A DNA stretch of 64,000 nt, from positions 1-64,000 of the forward strand of contig JAXLWZ010000019.1 in the NCBI GenBank assembly GCA_046328225.1, written 5' to 3'. The first letter of the stretch is position 1. Every line of letters begins with the position of its first letter. The DNA comes from Amarobacillus sp046328225 (GTDB lineage: Bacteria; Chloroflexota; Dehalococcoidia; Tepidiformales; Tepidiformaceae). The position numbers were made by a program, and so were the translations under genes. Below the pieces are notes generated by a model. The model ran no database searches and had not been told where the DNA came from. It worked only from the letters and a program-made list of their open reading frames with translations. Shown piece after piece: positions 35,752 through 44,042 of the stretch.

Positions 35752-38173
35752 GGGCGCCGCGCGCCACCAGGTCCTCAATGCCGGCCGCGTCGTAGCCGAG
35801 GACATCCGTCAGCACCTCGCGCGTGTGCTGTCCGAGCGCCGGGGCGGCGCTGAGGCGCGCCGGGGTTTCGCTGAAGATGGTCGCCGGGCCGTCGTAGGGC
35901 GTCGGGCCCATGACCGCGTGGTCGCACGTCACAAAGAAGCCGCGATGCGCGAGCTGCGCGTCCTCGTACAGGTCGCCCGGGCGCAGGACAACCGAGGCCG
36001 GCACTCCCGCGCGGGTCAGCCGTTCCGCGAGCGTGAATGGCTCCTGGTCGCGGCACCATTCGGCCAGCGCCACGTCGATCTTGCCGTCGATCTGCAGGCG
36101 TGCGGCAAGGCCTTCGAATTCGCTCCCGGCGAACGCCCCCAGCGGCGCGATGCCGGTCAGCGCGCGCCACTGGGCGGCGGTTTCGCAGGCGATCGCGATG
36201 TACCGCTCCGTCCCGGCCGTCGCGTAGACGCCGTTCGGGCTGGCGTACAGCGATTTGTGCCCCTGCGGGCCGGCCACCCTGCCGTTCACGGTGTAATCCA
36301 ACACCAGCGGCTCGATGAAGTGGATGCTCGCCTCCACCTGCGCGAGGTCGATGAACTGGCCTTCGCCCGTGCGGTCGCGGTGGAGCAACGCGGAGGTGAG
36401 CGCGGCCACGCCATACCGGGGGGCGATGAAGTCCGTGTAGGCACCCCAGGGCGAGGCGGGCGCGCGGTCGGGCCACCCGGTGATGGCGTAGATGCCCGCC
36501 ATCGCCGCGCCCTGGCTGCCGTAGCCGCCGTACGTTCGCTGCGGGCCGGTCTGCCCGCGGAGGCAGGTGCTGAAGCGGATCTTGGAGGGGTCCTTCGCCC
36601 GGAGTGCTTCGTAGCTGAAGCCCAGCGCGTCGAAGCGGCCCGCGGTGAAGCTCTCCATGACCACGTCGGACCAGTCGATCAGCTTCGCCGCCACCTCGCG
36701 CCCGGCCTCCGTCGAGAGGTTCAGGTTCAGCCCGATCTTGCTCGAGTTGAAGTTCGCCATGAACTGCGCGCGGTCGAGCCCGGCGACGTTGTCCTTGTAC
36801 GGCGCCGCCGTGCGCAGGACGTCGGGGCGCGACGGCGATTCCACGTGGATGACGGTCGCACCGTGGTCCGCGAGCGCCTTCCCCACGATCGGGCCGACAC
36901 CCACCCAGGCGAAGTCCGCCACCTTGAGGCCCTCGAACGGCCGCCGGGGCCGCGTCGTCGCGGTTCGTTTCGGCCTTGGGGCGAAGGATGCGAGCAGCGC
37001 CTGGTGCTCGCCCAGCGCCGGCGGGAGCTGCGGCTCGAGCATCGGTGTCGCCGAAAGCCGCACGGGCACGCCGGGCACGACGCGGCCCGCGAGCGTCCGC
37101 CAGTACTCGCGCGCGTTCAGTTGCGGGTCCTCGATCAGGCCCTTGATGGTGTACGCCGGCGCCAGCAGCAGGGACGCCTCGACACCGATCGCCAGCAGCT
37201 CGTTCTGGGTGTGGCATTCGAAGTAGCGCCCGGCGGCGGCGAACGCGCGCTTGACCTCGGCCAGCGGGATCTGCCCGGCGGCGAAATCGGCGACCCATGC
37301 CGACCAGTCGCGGGCGAGGAGTTCGATATCTGCCTTGCCGTCGGCCGTTGCGAGCGCCAGCACGGTCTGCAACGGCGTGCTGCCCGCGCGCCCGCCGAGG
37401 AGCACGCAGGTGATGTAGCCGTCGGCGCAGCGCCAGATGGGCGGGATGTTGAACCCGGCGATGGGCTGCGCCGGCGTTTGGCGGTTCTCGCCCGTGCCCG
37501 GAGGGTCGCCGCCGGTGACCTTCGGGAAGCCCGTGGCGTGCATCAGCGTCCACACCATGGCCGCCTGCGTCGAAACATCCAGGTACTGACCCTGGCCCGA
37601 ATCGCCGCGCGCGCGGAGGGCGATGAGCGCGTCGGCGGCGGCCTGCGCCCCGCCGTGGAAGGACGCCTGCGGGTAGCCGATGGGCACGGGCGGCCGGTCG
37701 ATGTCGCCCTGGAGCCCGAGGAGGCCGCCCGCCGCCTGCAGCGTGATGTCCGCCGCCGGTGTGTGTGTGTCCGGGCCGCTCTGCCCGTACGGTGAGACCG
37801 AGACGTAGATGATGCCCGGGTTGGCCCGCGAAACGGCGTCGTACCCGAGGCCGAGCGCGTTCATCTCGCCCGGTTCGAAGCTCTCGATGAGGATGTCGGC
37901 GCGCGCCAGCAGCCCGGCCACCGCCGCGCGGCCTTCCGGCGTGCGGATATCGGCCACGGCGCTCTTCTTGCCGCCGCCGACCGAGAGCCAGTACAGCGAC
38001 TCGCCGCTCGCGTCGGCGAAAGGCGGCATCGTGCGCGCTTCGGCGCCGCCGGGCGGTTCGACCTTCACGACGAGCGCGCCCAGCTCGGCCAGGATCCGCC
38101 CGGCCAACTCGGCCCGGGACGTCGAGAAGTCGGCGACCACGATGTCGTGGAGCGGCGGAGCGGATGTCGGCAC
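35744..38173 (-). CDS. Double-domain class III CoA-transferase (CaiB/BaiF family), fusion 2
   Basis: This 809-aa protein has two CaiB modules like the one at 1709-4072. The first starts IVVADFSTSRAELAGRILAE and the second VADFAWVGVGPIVGKALADH. Each has the family signature (YLDVSTQAA; FIDLAQVEA). By eye the catalytic Asp is kept in the second module (Asp581 in AYTDFI), while the matching place in the first is Ser171. A single chain could build the interlocked dimer of this family with one working active site. It probably activates or transfers CoA to hydrophobic acids. ATG 38173 is chosen at the start of homology. It diverges from the PCD-glyoxalase fusion across 184 bp without clear motifs. 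Confidence 0.88.
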   Translation of the reverse strand: MPTSAPPLHDIVVADFSTSRAELAGRILAELGALVVKVEPPGGAEARTMPPFADASGESLYWLSVGGGKKSAVADIRTPEGRAAVAGLLARADILIESFEPGEMNALGLGYDAVSRANPGIIYVSVSPYGQSGPDTHTPAADITLQAAGGLLGLQGDIDRPPVPIGYPQASFHGGAQAAADALIALRARGDSGQGQYLDVSTQAAMVWTLMHATGFPKVTGGDPPGTGENRQTPAQPIAGFNIPPIWRCADGYITCVLLGGRAGSTPLQTVLALATADGKADIELLARDWSAWVADFAAGQIPLAEVKRAFAAAGRYFECHTQNELLAIGVEASLLLAPAYTIKGLIEDPQLNAREYWRTLAGRVVPGVPVRLSATPMLEPQLPPALGEHQALLASFAPRPKRTATTRPRRPFEGLKVADFAWVGVGPIVGKALADHGATVIHVESPSRPDVLRTAAPYKDNVAGLDRAQFMANFNSSKIGLNLNLSTEAGREVAAKLIDWSDVVMESFTAGRFDALGFSYEALRAKDPSKIRFSTCLRGQTGPQRTYGGYGSQGAAMAGIYAITGWPDRAPASPWGAYTDFIAPRYGVAALTSALLHRDRTGEGQFIDLAQVEASIHFIEPLVLDYTVNGRVAGPQGHKSLYASPNGVYATAGTERYIAIACETAAQWRALTGIAPLGAFAGSEFEGLAARLQIDGKIDVALAEWCRDQEPFTLAERLTRAGVPASVVLRPGDLYEDAQLAHRGFFVTCDHAVMGPTPYDGPATIFSETPARLSAAPALGQHTREVLTDVLGYDAAGIEDLVARGALT

Positions 38174-38357
38174 GGCGCACCCTCACGCGGTGTTGGGCGC
38201 TCGCGGGCCGCTCGTGCAAGCGCGGTGAATCGTTGCATCGGCGAGAAGACGCCGCTGCGGCGCAAGCCTAGACCATCCGTGACGCCTCCGCGAGGGGCTA
38301 CGCTGCCTGTGCCACTACATTCTGTCCCGTACAAATGCCCGGCGAAGGAGCACGCTC

Positions 38358-39026
38358 ATGACCGATTACCTCACCCCTGCGGCGTTCGAAGGCGCCGAAG
38401 GCACCCGCGATTGGCGCGTCATCGGCGATGGCGCCTGCGCGTTCTTCCGCATCGCCTCCCTGGCGGACGCGGCACGCCTGGTCGATGCCATCGCCCGCCT
38501 GTCCGGCGCCGAAAGCCACCGTCCCGATATCGACATCCGCCCCGGGGGCGTGACCGTTCGCCTGGTGACAGCCGAAGCGGCGCATTTCGGCATGAGCGAA
38601 CGCGATGTCGTGCTCGCGCGGGAGATCTCCACCGCCGCCGCCGCGCTCGGGTTCGCGAGTGATCCTTCGGCCGTGCAAAGCGTGCTCGTCATTCCCGGCG
38701 GGCCGGCGGTGGCGGCGCTGGTGCCGTTCTGGCAGGCCGCGCTCGGCTATGAGCGCCGCCCGGACAGCCCGGAAGAGGACCTGGTCGACCCCGCCGGCCG
38801 CGGTCCCGCGTTCTGGTTCGAAGCGATGGAGGAGCCTCGCGGCGATGGCGGCGGCGCCGTCCACATCGCCGTCTGGGTGCCGTCCGAGCTCGCTGAGGCG
38901 CGCGTCGCCGCCGCGCTCGCGGCCGGGGGCCGCCTGGTCCGCGATGACTTTGCCCCGGCCTGGTGGACGCTCGCCGATGCCGCCGGCAACGAGATCGACA
39001 TCGCCACCATCCAGATGCGCTCCTAG
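38358..39026 (+). CDS. Pterin dehydratase-like domain fused to glyoxalase-like domain
   Basis: This 222-aa protein has an N-terminal half (about 15-100) resembling pterin-4a-carbinolamine dehydratase, with a strand-helix pattern ending VTVRLVTAEAAHFGMSERD and VVLAREI. The family motif around the catalytic His is partly kept (GAESHRPDIDIRP). The C-terminal half is a VOC/glyoxalase-like domain (PFWQAALGYERR, GGGAVHIAVWVP, NEIDIATIQ). Fusions of this type occur in actinobacteria and their function is unknown. AAGGAG lies upstream of the ATG. It converges on the MaoC gene with a 4-nt gap. Confidence 0.72.
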   Translation: MTDYLTPAAFEGAEGTRDWRVIGDGACAFFRIASLADAARLVDAIARLSGAESHRPDIDIRPGGVTVRLVTAEAAHFGMSERDVVLAREISTAAAALGFASDPSAVQSVLVIPGGPAVAALVPFWQAALGYERRPDSPEEDLVDPAGRGPAFWFEAMEEPRGDGGGAVHIAVWVPSELAEARVAAALAAGGRLVRDDFAPAWWTLADAAGNEIDIATIQMRS

Positions 39027-39030
39027 CGCG

Positions 39031-39465
39031 TCAGGCCGGCAGCTCGAGCGTCAGGTTCGCGACCGTGGCGTCCGCCTCGAGCTGGTTGTCGAGCTGGATT
39101 TCGAGGTCGAGCAGCCTCTGGCCGCCCTCTTCGTACTTGCGGGTCACGTGCCCGCGGGAGGTGATGGTGTCGCCGAGGCAGTTCGGCGACTTCATCGTGA
39201 AGCGCAGGCGTCGCAGGAACGCCTCCGGTCCCGCCCAATCGGTCGCGAGCCGGCCGAACAGCCCTTCGTAGAACATCGTGTTCACGAAGATGTCGCGTGC
39301 GCCGCTCGCCTTCGCGAACTCGCGGTCGTGATGGATGGGGTAGAGGTCGCGCGTGCCCGCGACATCGATCATGAGCGTCCGCAGCGTGATCGGGAACGTG
39401 ATCGAGCCGATGGTGTCGCCCTCACGGACGTCGTCCCAGCGGCGGGTTGCGAGGTTCGTGGTCAT
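39031..39465 (-). CDS. MaoC-like hot-dog dehydratase, subunit 1
   Basis: This 144-aa single hot-dog protein has the MaoC hydratase signature TRDLYPIHHDREFAKASGAR with catalytic Asp and His, followed by FVNTMFYEGL. The ATG overlaps the stop of the upstream MaoC-like gene (ATGA), and the two probably form a heteromeric enoyl-CoA hydratase, as known for actinobacterial ChsH1/ChsH2-type or related enzymes. It adds water to an enoyl-CoA whose acyl group may be bulky. Confidence 0.85.
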   Translation of the reverse strand: MTTNLATRRWDDVREGDTIGSITFPITLRTLMIDVAGTRDLYPIHHDREFAKASGARDIFVNTMFYEGLFGRLATDWAGPEAFLRRLRFTMKSPNCLGDTITSRGHVTRKYEEGGQRLLDLEIQLDNQLEADATVANLTLELPA

Positions 39466-40046
39466 GCGGAGCCCTCCCGTGGCCGGTAGCGCAGGAGCAC
39501 CATGGTCGATCGCCCGACCGGCCGGTCGCCGGCCTCCGTTCGATACTCGGTGACGCTCGTGATGAAGACGCCGGCGCCGACGCGCACCTGCTTTTCGCCC
39601 GTGACGGCGGTGACCATGCTGCGCATCTTCAGGCGGCCGTCGCCGGGGCCAAACGGCGCGAGGTACTCCACCTCCTGCCCCGCGACGGTATTCACCACGA
39701 AGCCGAAACGGTCGCACAGCGCGAAGATGGCCGCCTGCCCGCCGTCGCCGGCGTCGCCGTTCAGGGCGGCAGTGTCGGCCTCAAGCTGCTCGCGCACATG
39801 GTCCGGCGTCCACCAGGCACCGAACGTCATCGCGAAGAGCGATTGCGGCGGCGCGATCAGCCGGCCGAAGCGGGTCGTGCGCGCGTACGCTTCGTCCCAG
39901 TACACCGGGTTGCCATCTTCGGCCACTTCGCAGAAGCGGCGGATGGCGGTCGCGCTCACGGGGTCGCGCGTCATGCGGTAAGGGCCCCAGCGGTTGAGGT
40001 AGGGCTCGCAGAGGCGGTCGACGGGCGCCGATTCCACGTCTGTCAT
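39462..40046 (-). CDS. MaoC-like N-terminal hot-dog protein, subunit 2
   Basis: This 194-aa protein resembles the FAS1-like or MaoC N-terminal dehydratase domain, with AIRRFCEVAEDGNPVYWDEA and APPQSLFAMTFGAWW. Such pseudo-hot-dog subunits bind the CoA ester while the partner supplies Asp and His. It lies directly upstream of subunit 1 with coupled translation and 11 nt downstream of an enoyl-CoA hydratase gene, forming a three-gene operon. The ATG at 40046 is supported by the start of homology. Confidence 0.83.
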   Translation of the reverse strand: MTDVESAPVDRLCEPYLNRWGPYRMTRDPVSATAIRRFCEVAEDGNPVYWDEAYARTTRFGRLIAPPQSLFAMTFGAWWTPDHVREQLEADTAALNGDAGDGGQAAIFALCDRFGFVVNTVAGQEVEYLAPFGPGDGRLKMRSMVTAVTGEKQVRVGAGVFITSVTEYRTEAGDRPVGRSTMVLLRYRPREGSA

Positions 40047-40057
40047 GGCGGCCTCCG

Positions 40058-40813
40058 CTACAGCCCCGCGAAATCGGGCTCGCGCTTCTCGCGGAAGGCG
40101 GCCACCGCTTCGAGGTTGGCGGGGCCGCCGCTGAGCCTGCCGAGGGCCTCGTTCTCGGCGGCGTTCGCGCGGTGCATGGCCTCGCGGTGCGGGCCCACGA
40201 GCAGCTCCTTGGTCTCGAGCAGCGAGGCGAGCGGCATGCGGGCGAGCCGCCGCGCGTGCTCCATCACCGCCTCCAGGAAGCCCTCGTCCGGGAGCACGTC
40301 GAGTACGAGCCCGTCGGCCTTGCAGCGCTCGGCGGGCCACCATTCGGCGCCGAGCAGGAAACGCGCCGCCGCCTGCGGCCCCATCAGCCGCGGGAAGGTA
40401 TACGTGCTCGCGCCCTCGGCGGTGAGCCCCAGCGTCGAAAACGGGCAGCGAAGGCGGCCGCTTTGGGCCATGAAGGCGGTGTCCGCGAGCCCGACGACGG
40501 TCGCGCCCCAGCCCACGCCCAGCCCGTTCACGGCGACAACGAACGGCTTGGGGAAGTCGATCACGACATCGACCATGCCGCGAAAGCCGTACTGGTACGT
40601 CTTCCCGGAGAGGGGCCTGCCGCTCAGGTCGGCGCCCGCGGAAAAGGCCCGGCCCGCGCCGGTGAGGACCACGACACGCGTGGCCGGGTCGTCGCGCGCC
40701 TCCACCATCCGTTCGGCCAGCAGTTCGAACTGGTCGACATTGAACGCGTTGAGGACATCCGGGCGATCGAGGGTGAGCAGCCGCACGCCGGAGTCGAGCT
40801 CGGATCGGATCAC
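40058..40813 (-). CDS. Enoyl-CoA hydratase/isomerase family protein 2
   Basis: This 251-aa crotonase-fold protein starts at GTG 40813 with GGAGG spaced 6 nt. Oxyanion-hole loops are GRAFSAGADLSGR and NGLGVGWGATVVGLAD. The region of the second catalytic acid reads FSTLGLTAEGAS, without the classic Glu pair, so it may be an isomerase or carry a different chemistry. It is the first gene of an operon with the MaoC pair. The 177-bp divergent gap to the GH25-like gene has a TACCCT -10 candidate near 40952. Confidence 0.87.
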   Translation of the reverse strand: MIRSELDSGVRLLTLDRPDVLNAFNVDQFELLAERMVEARDDPATRVVVLTGAGRAFSAGADLSGRPLSGKTYQYGFRGMVDVVIDFPKPFVVAVNGLGVGWGATVVGLADTAFMAQSGRLRCPFSTLGLTAEGASTYTFPRLMGPQAAARFLLGAEWWPAERCKADGLVLDVLPDEGFLEAVMEHARRLARMPLASLLETKELLVGPHREAMHRANAAENEALGRLSGGPANLEAVAAFREKREPDFAGL

Positions 40814-40990
40814 GGGATACCTCCGGCCACGGAGCGGCGTTCGCGTGCCGCCGTGAAGGCGCACATTCAAACGCCATTCGAATCCGCGTGCAACCGCGCC
40901 CATCCGCGGTGCGGGCATGACGTGCTTGCTTCCGCCTTTCGCCGCGGGCCCGTACCCTGCCGTCCGCGGGGACCGAGGAGCGCGACGGTG

Positions 40991-41869
40991 ATGCGTTCGC
41001 GATTCATCGTGGCTGTCGCGCTGGCCTGCCTGGGCGGCGCGCTGCTGACGTTGCCCCCCACGCCGGCCGCCCACGCGGACCACGTACCCGACCAGGTCCC
41101 CGGCTACGACATCTCCTGGCCGCAATGCCCCGGGCGGGTGTTCCCGAACACCCGCGTGGCGTTCACCGTGGTCGGGATGAACGGCGGCCGGCCGTTCACC
41201 GCCAATCCGTGCTTCGTGGAGCAGTACCGCTGGGCGCAGCGGTTCGAACGCACCCCGGCGGTCTACGTGAACGTCGATTACCCGAAGGCCGGCCGCGACC
41301 TCCCCGCCGCCACCGGCCCCTACGGCGCGTGCACGCCCACGGACGAATGGTGCCGCGCGTACAACTACGGCTACGCCATCGGCGCGGAGGTGACCGCGCG
41401 TGCCCGGGCCGCCGGCATCGTGCCCTCGTTCTGGTGGCTCGATGTCGAAACGGGCAACTACTGGAGCGACGACCCCACCTACAACACACAGGTCGTGCGC
41501 GCGACGCTCGACTACTTCCGCGAGCGAAAGCTGCCCGTGGGGCTGTACAGCACGCCCCGCCAGTGGCGCATCATCGCCGGGACCTACGCCCCCGGGGTGC
41601 CGATCTGGACGGCCGGCGCCCAGGGCGTTGAGGACGCGCGCCGGCGCTGCACCGACTCAGCCTATGCGTTCGGCGGAGGGCTGGTGCGCCTGTCGCAGTA
41701 CTACGACCACGGCTTCGACACGAACTTCGCCTGCCCGGCCGGGCACCTCGTCGCCCAGTACCCGTTCCCCGACCCGTGGAACCGCTCGGGGCCGCACAAC
41801 CGCAGCGTCTCGCTGGCGGGCACGGTGCTGCCCATCTGGCAGCCCATCCCCATGATCACCGCCGAGTAG
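40991..41869 (+). CDS. Secreted glycoside-hydrolase-25-like protein
   Basis: This 292-aa exported protein has a signal peptide (1-29, ending AAHA). The mature part opens with GYDISWPQCP, a motif of GH25/DUF1906-like proteins in actinobacteria. Acidic residues suitable for a lysozyme-type site occur in FWWLDVETGNYW, and strands VGLYSTPRQW and VPIWTAGAQG fit the TIM-barrel pattern. Several Cys may form disulfides. Activity on peptidoglycan is plausible but unproven. GAGGAG precedes the ATG. It converges on the ABC permease gene. Confidence 0.75.
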   Translation: MRSRFIVAVALACLGGALLTLPPTPAAHADHVPDQVPGYDISWPQCPGRVFPNTRVAFTVVGMNGGRPFTANPCFVEQYRWAQRFERTPAVYVNVDYPKAGRDLPAATGPYGACTPTDEWCRAYNYGYAIGAEVTARARAAGIVPSFWWLDVETGNYWSDDPTYNTQVVRATLDYFRERKLPVGLYSTPRQWRIIAGTYAPGVPIWTAGAQGVEDARRRCTDSAYAFGGGLVRLSQYYDHGFDTNFACPAGHLVAQYPFPDPWNRSGPHNRSVSLAGTVLPIWQPIPMITAE

Positions 41870-41881
41870 CGGGAGCGCGCC

Positions 41882-42724
41882 TCAGATGATGTCCGCGAAG
41901 GACTGCTGTGCCGTCTCGAAGTAGGCCACGCTCACGACGAACGCCACGAGCACCGCGGGCACCGCGTACAGCAGCTCCACACCCGGCACGTCCGGGCCGC
42001 CGATGAGCGACCAGCGCACGCCCTCGATCAGCGGCGCGAGGGGGCTGATGCGGTAGATCATCGAGAACGGCTCGTGGAGGACGGACGGACTGAACATAAT
42101 CGGTGCGGAGAAGAACAGCGCCTGCATCATCACCGGGATGGCGTAGCGGATGTCCCGGTAGCGCACGTTCAGCGCCGAAAGGAACACGCCCAGCGCCAGC
42201 GCGGCCACCGCCAGCAGCACGACGAACACCGGCAGCAGCAGCGTCCGCACCGCCGGGTAGTACCCCGCGATGGCCATGATCACCAGCACGATCACGATGC
42301 CGATGCCCAGGTCGACGAGCGTGGTCAGCGCCGGCGCGAGCGGCACGATCAGCCTGGGGAAGTACACCCGCGTCACGATCGCGTTGTAGGCGATGACGCT
42401 CGCCGCCGATTCGGACACGAGCGAGTTGAAGAAGTTCCACGCCACGAGCCCCGTGAGCACGAACACGGGGAACGGGGCCTGCCCCGGCGCGCGTTCGACC
42501 ACGCCGCCGAAAAACAGAGCGAGGATGCCCATCATCGCCAGCGGCTGGAACACCACCCAGCCGATGCCGAGGAACGTCTGGCGGTAGCGCACGTTCAGGT
42601 CGCGGCGCGCGAAATTGAGCAGCAGGTCGCGGTGCCCCAACACCTCGCGCGGGTCCGGGAGGTGCCACCCGCGGACGGGCCCGATTACGGTTTCCGCTCC
42701 GGCCACCGGCGTGTCGCTGGTCAT
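41882..42724 (-). CDS. ABC-2 type permease (Wzm/TagG-like)
   Basis: This 280-aa integral membrane protein has about six helices. Family marks are HRDLLLNFARRDLNVRYRQT at the N-terminus, LGIGWVVFQPLAMMGILALF, and ALNVRYRDIRYAIPVMMQ before the last helices. Such permeases export lipid-linked polysaccharides or teichoic acids with an ATPase partner (Wzt/TagH). No ATPase gene is adjacent here, nor any glycosyltransferase. The ATG lies at the start of homology. It is transcribed away from the enoyl-CoA hydratase, with only a short gap. Confidence 0.88.
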   Translation of the reverse strand: MTSDTPVAGAETVIGPVRGWHLPDPREVLGHRDLLLNFARRDLNVRYRQTFLGIGWVVFQPLAMMGILALFFGGVVERAPGQAPFPVFVLTGLVAWNFFNSLVSESAASVIAYNAIVTRVYFPRLIVPLAPALTTLVDLGIGIVIVLVIMAIAGYYPAVRTLLLPVFVVLLAVAALALGVFLSALNVRYRDIRYAIPVMMQALFFSAPIMFSPSVLHEPFSMIYRISPLAPLIEGVRWSLIGGPDVPGVELLYAVPAVLVAFVVSVAYFETAQQSFADII

Positions 42725-42770
42725 CGAGGCCAGACTATGGCCGAAGCTGCTCGCGGTCGATGTCCCCGGG

Positions 42771-43529
42771 CTATGGCTGCCCCTTCACGCTCGGGAGCGG
42801 GCCGGCCGCCGCGCCGGCGCCCGCTACCGCCTCGGCGGCGCGCTGGAACCACTCGTTCGGCCCGCCGGGAAGGTCGAGCGTGCGAAGGACCGACTTCGTG
42901 ATGGCCAGCCCCTGCGCCGGGATGCCGGCGAGTTCGACCGCGAGATCGCGTGCCGCCGCCAGGACGTCGCCATCGGGCAGGCACTGCAGCGCGATGCCCA
43001 TCCGTTCGAGCTCGGGCCCGGGAATGCGGCGGCCCAGGAGCGCCACCCGCCGCGCGACCGCGTCCCCGTAGCGGGCTCGCAGCCACGCGAGATTCATCGG
43101 CGCGGGCCGCCCCTGCCGCACCTCCGCCACCTGCAGGAACGCACTTTCGCCCACGACGATGAAGTCGCTGGAGAGTGCCCACGCGGACCCGGCGTTGATC
43201 GCGAACCCCTCGAGCGCGCACACGATTGGCTTGTTGAACGCGAAGACCTGTTCGTGGAAACCGCGCCACGTCGCCTGGAACGAGGGCAGCCACGCCGGAC
43301 GGGGGTCGGCGTTGAATTCCTTCAGGTCGAGCCCCGAACAGAAGGAGCCGCCTTCGCCGCGAACGATGACCGCGCCGATGGAAGCATCTCCGCCGGCCTC
43401 CGCAAGCGCTGCGCTCGCCGCCTTCACCAGCGGCCCAGTGATCGCGTTCTTGCGGTCCGGCCGGTTGAGCACGATCTCGGCGACCGCGCCCGCGCGTTCG
43501 AGGCGGACCGGCTGTTCGCTATCGGGCAT
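42771..43529 (-). CDS. Enoyl-CoA hydratase/isomerase family protein 3
   Basis: This 252-aa crotonase-fold protein has oxyanion loops GGSFCSGLDLKEF and LEGFAINAGSAWALSSD. The loop after the second strand reads FLQVAEVRQGRPAP, with Glu positioned like the second acid of hydratases. GGAG is found 6 nt before the ATG at 43529. It diverges from the NIPSNAP gene. It is the third crotonase in the window, and the paralogues are not close copies. Confidence 0.87.
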   Translation of the reverse strand: MPDSEQPVRLERAGAVAEIVLNRPDRKNAITGPLVKAASAALAEAGGDASIGAVIVRGEGGSFCSGLDLKEFNADPRPAWLPSFQATWRGFHEQVFAFNKPIVCALEGFAINAGSAWALSSDFIVVGESAFLQVAEVRQGRPAPMNLAWLRARYGDAVARRVALLGRRIPGPELERMGIALQCLPDGDVLAAARDLAVELAGIPAQGLAITKSVLRTLDLPGGPNEWFQRAAEAVAGAGAAAGPLPSVKGQP

Positions 43530-43613
43530 GAGCGTGCTCCCTCGCGTGCGATGTACCGGGATACTACGCGCCGCCCCCGGCCCGGTACCATGCGCGCCGA
43601 TGGAGGACTCCCG

Positions 43614-43940
43614 ATGATTCACGAATTGCGCATTTACACGGCGAATCCCGGCAAGATGCCCGCGCTCCAGGCGCGCTTCCGCGACCACACACTCGCCCTC
43701 TTCGAAAAGCACGGCATGACGAACGTGGGCTACTGGACGAACGCCATCGGCGGCCGCAGCGACGAGCTCTGGTATATCCTCGGTTTCACCGACCTGGCCC
43801 ATCGCGAGCGCGCGTGGGCCGCCTTCGCCGCCGACCCGGCGTGGCAGGCCGTGCGGGCCGAATCGGAGAAGGACGGCGCGCTCGTGCACCACATCGAAAA
43901 CCGCATCCTCTCGCCGACGAACTACTCGCCGCTGCGGTAA
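43614..43940 (+). CDS. NIPSNAP family protein
   Basis: This 108-aa protein has a dimeric alpha-beta barrel fold. It starts MIHELRIYTANPGKMPAL and has RFRDHTLALFEKHGM and YILGFTDLAHRERAWAAF, all typical of NIPSNAP domains. The molecular role of bacterial members is unclear; many sit in catabolic gene clusters. GGAGG is 6 nt upstream of the ATG. The SDR gene follows after 102 bp with its own TAGGAT -10 candidate, so they may or may not be co-transcribed. Confidence 0.88.
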   Translation: MIHELRIYTANPGKMPALQARFRDHTLALFEKHGMTNVGYWTNAIGGRSDELWYILGFTDLAHRERAWAAFAADPAWQAVRAESEKDGALVHHIENRILSPTNYSPLR

Positions 43941-44042
43941 CGGGCGCCCGGGCTTCTGTTCCCACCGGTCCACCGGCATGGCCGGGCGGGCACGCGTGCG
44001 ATGGAGTAGGATGCGCTGCGCAGACCAATTGGAGGACAGTTC

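Noticed and set aside
41125..41631. Overlapping frame within the GH25-like gene
   Set aside because: Arg/Pro/His-rich shadow frame; the signal-peptide-bearing frame has the GYDISWPQCP motif and better start signals.
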